Of a stretch of DNA of 64,000 nucleotides, positions 61,870 through 64,000 are shown piece after piece. The notes below the pieces were generated by a model that worked only from the letters and a program-made list of their open reading frames with translations, did not search any database and was not told the DNA's origin. Both the position numbers and the translations under genes were made by a program. The DNA is taken from assembly GCA_032622095.1 (NCBI GenBank), contig CP136067.1, forward strand, positions 135,847,990 through 135,911,989, in the 5' to 3' direction. This DNA comes from Siphonodentalium dalli (Eukaryota > Mollusca > Scaphopoda > Gadilida > Siphonodentaliidae). How positions within the stretch are numbered: the first letter of the stretch is position 1; each line of letters starts with the position of its first letter.

Positions 61870-62830
61870 AATTGCGGGGCCATTTTACGCTGTGATCAAT
61901 ATGTCACCCATTCCAATGATATGGGAGCCATTATTCATAACTGATTTCAATGTTAGAGCATCTGTGGGAAGTTGCTTTGGTATGACTAAGACATTTGGAT
62001 TTAGAGATAGGGAAGTTTGTAATGTTGATGTCGATGTTTGCTGGCTCAATTCACGTGGGCCCTTTGGGCCGGAGTAATATGCCATCCATCACCAAGATAT
62101 GGCAGCCATTATTTACAACTGATTTTAATGTTAGAGAGTCTGTGGGAAACTGACACTGTATATACCATAACCAAGCCATGCATTTGGATATACAAGTGGG
62201 TAAGGATTTGGTAACGACAGACTAAATCCGCGATATGCAACGACACTCATGAGCCGATAATATGCTATCTATTCAGATCTATTCCAATGCTATGGCAGTC
62301 ATTGTTCACAACTGATTTTGATTATTAGAGCGTCTGTGTGAAGTTGACACCTTATGACTAAGACATTCGGATGCAGAGATGGCAGAAATTATTCACAACT
62401 GATTTGAATATTAGAACGTCTGTGGGAAGTTGATAATATACTAGAACAAAGTCATGCATTTGGATTTATAAGTGGGGCGTGTACTTGGTAACGACAGACT
62501 CACGCGATATGCAAGGACACTCAAGTTGGTAACGCTGATTTCGCTGTGCGCATCCTCAACTCACTCGAGCGCTTTTAGGCCGGAATAATTTGGCAACCAT
62601 TCCAATAATATGGCAGCCATGCATTATTCGTAACTGATTTGAATGTAAGAGCGTCTGTGGGAAATTGATAATATACTATAACTAAACCATGCATTTGGGT
62701 CTAGAAGTCGACTTGGCAACTTATTTAATTTTTTTGGATGTTATATAGAGCGTCCATATATAGGAAGTTGATAATGTATAACTAAGCCATGATAATTAAG
62801 CTGTGGGGCGTTTGTAACGTTGATTTCTCT
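61870..62830 (+). repeat. Diverged tandem repeat, about 100-200-bp spacing
   Basis: Six copies of the phrase ATTCCAATGATATGGCAGCC, ATTATTCACAACTGATTT, AATGTTAGAGCGTCTGTGGG and AAGTTGATAATATACTATAA. Some copies are followed by GCATTTGGATTTATAAGTGG and CTTGGTAACGACAGACT. Copies are at about 61910, 62085, 62285, 62380, 62590 and (short) 62745. No coding signature. Confidence 0.8.
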
Positions 62831-63560
62831 GTGCGCAGGCTCAACACGAGCAACGTATAGCTGCTTCCTATCGTGATGCAACACCAAGACACAATCGTGA
62901 GTTCAACGAATGCCCTTAATCCGGACTTTTAGTCATCATGATTTTCAAACGTGAAATACATTCCACAAAACTGAGCTGGTGACCCGTGTTTAAATTTGTT
63001 AATCTTTTCAATAGTTGCAAGTCGAAACAGCTTATTGAAACGCCAACACAATACGACGAAATGAAGCATACGATTCTCACTATTACTAACGCTATTTAAC
63101 ATTAGTCACCCCCCCCCCCCCCAAAACAACAACAGTCGCTCTCTATCAAATGAGAACATCATACTTTTGGGAGTCATCTTATGTAGTCAAGATGAAACCT
63201 CATCTTCTGAAATTCGATATACTACCATCAAAATCCCAAGGAGAACGGTCATGGACCATTTTGGGTATAAAAAATACTATTATAGTGGTGATGCGAAATA
63301 GATATGACACCTCTCTTTCATCGCGGGGATATCGAAGTACATAGTATTCGAACCTTAAAATACACACGTCGGTTTGAAGCGGGACATTATATATGGTAAT
63401 TTGTATTTGGCGTCACGTTCCGACCGTGCCTGTTTCCGGATCGGGTCCAAAATAGGTCGATAAATAGTGATATATGTTTATATATACGGACCTTATATGA
63501 TATTATATGCTATGAAAAAGACTTAGTCTGGTCATAGAAAATGCTTTTTTCAAAACAGAA
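62831..63560. other. Non-genic stretch
   Basis: Contains a C run (63108-63121). No gene seen. Confidence 0.4.
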
Positions 63561-63564
63561 CAAT

Positions 63565-63616
63565 AAAGAGCGTTAATTGTTAGTCTATTCTGCTATGGCA
63601 TAAATAAAGAGCGTTT
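63565..63616 (+). repeat. Paired TAAAGAGCGT motif
   Basis: AATAAAGAGCGTTAATTG is followed 41 nt later by AATAAAGAGCGTTTGTC. Both words are intact, with a spacer not shared by other pairs. Confidence 0.6.
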
Positions 63617-63619
63617 GTC

Positions 63620-64000
63620 TGATTTCTATGTAAAAATATTAAAAACAGCTGGGCCGTATGTATAAATTCGGATTTTTTTTAGATAGTAAATATATACAGT
63701 CATGTATATGTGGTTTATATACCAACATTTTATTTATTTGTCGACGTATGTTGTCCTATTTTACAGAAAAGTAGAGCATCATATGCGTGCATCTTAGTAT
63801 TTTTGTTATTGTTACACATGTACTGCCTAAAGCGCTTACAAATTATACAGACGCGTGGCGCTAAAACGAGCGTCTTAATCTCGGCATCTATACAGAGATA
63901 CCATTATGTGCCCTTGGCAACTTTGTGTTAAGCATGAAGAAATATCCAACGGTAAACAATTTTTGCATACAACGTGTAACTGGCAATACTAGTAAGCGAA
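63620..64000. other. Non-genic end of window
   Basis: AT-rich; the 73-codon open frame 63710-63931 has no recognised domain. Confidence 0.35.

Overview
Eukaryotic, AT-rich, intron-containing animal DNA. The only well-supported protein-coding genes are two tandem, same-strand even-skipped/Evx homeobox genes: a short divergent one (exons 2929-3031, 3917-4071, 5548-6195; 301 aa) and a more canonical one (exons 37869-38220, 42394-42545, 43708-44235; 343 aa). Both have a phase-1 intron just before the homeodomain and a phase-0 intron between homeodomain residues 46 and 47. Both also end in an LFRPF motif, so they are tandem paralogues. The homeodomain type, the intron-rich layout and the repeat spectrum (LINE 3' ends with Cys-His boxes, TTAA-targeting MITEs, GGGAGATAA-type repeat words) suggest a lophotrochozoan, most likely a mollusc. 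The species is inference only. No Hox gene is visible in the window.

Layout. 1-2.9 kb: repeat-bearing upstream DNA with a TTAA-flanked MITE and an RTE-like tail. 2.9-6.2 kb: first Evx gene, with two MITEs in intron 1 and a short inverted repeat in its 3' UTR. 6.94-17.56 kb: a head-to-tail tandem duplication (about 4.1 and 6.5 kb). Its copies differ by a LINE carrying a nested MITE and by a long-TIR element, and each has a paralogous empty site in the other copy. 17.9-20.3 kb: a three-copy repeat of about 0.85-1.0 kb with a 41-bp minisatellite. 20.8-26.8 kb: MITEs, a LINE 3' fragment inside a 46-bp inverted repeat, and tRNA-SINE-like copies. 26.8-29.1 kb: a 52-53-bp minisatellite split by a 1-kb insertion that encodes a basic/acidic 261-aa protein and has an 8-bp target duplication. 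29.5-35.1 kb: MITEs, a hAT-like element, an RTE-like tail and a GATGGT-rich tract. 35.1-37.8 kb: unique-looking DNA upstream of the second gene. 37.9-44.2 kb: second Evx gene. 44.2-64 kb: repeats (several TTAA elements, a roughly 165-bp diverged array, a (GA)n tract, a hAT-like element with a nested MITE, a diverged repeat at 61.9-62.8 kb), one weak Cys-rich open frame at 46.8-47.3 kb, and long stretches where nothing was recognised.

The two Evx proteins would be nuclear transcriptional repressors or regulators used in axial and posterior patterning and neural specification. Their closeness and shared orientation leave room for shared enhancers, but the roughly 31.7 kb between them is largely mobile DNA. 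The most unusual non-genic signals are: a 12-13-nt word (TAAAGAGCGTT) that recurs as direct pairs about 41-45 nt apart in otherwise dissimilar contexts; and a roughly 70-bp hairpin module shared by MITEs with three different outer termini.
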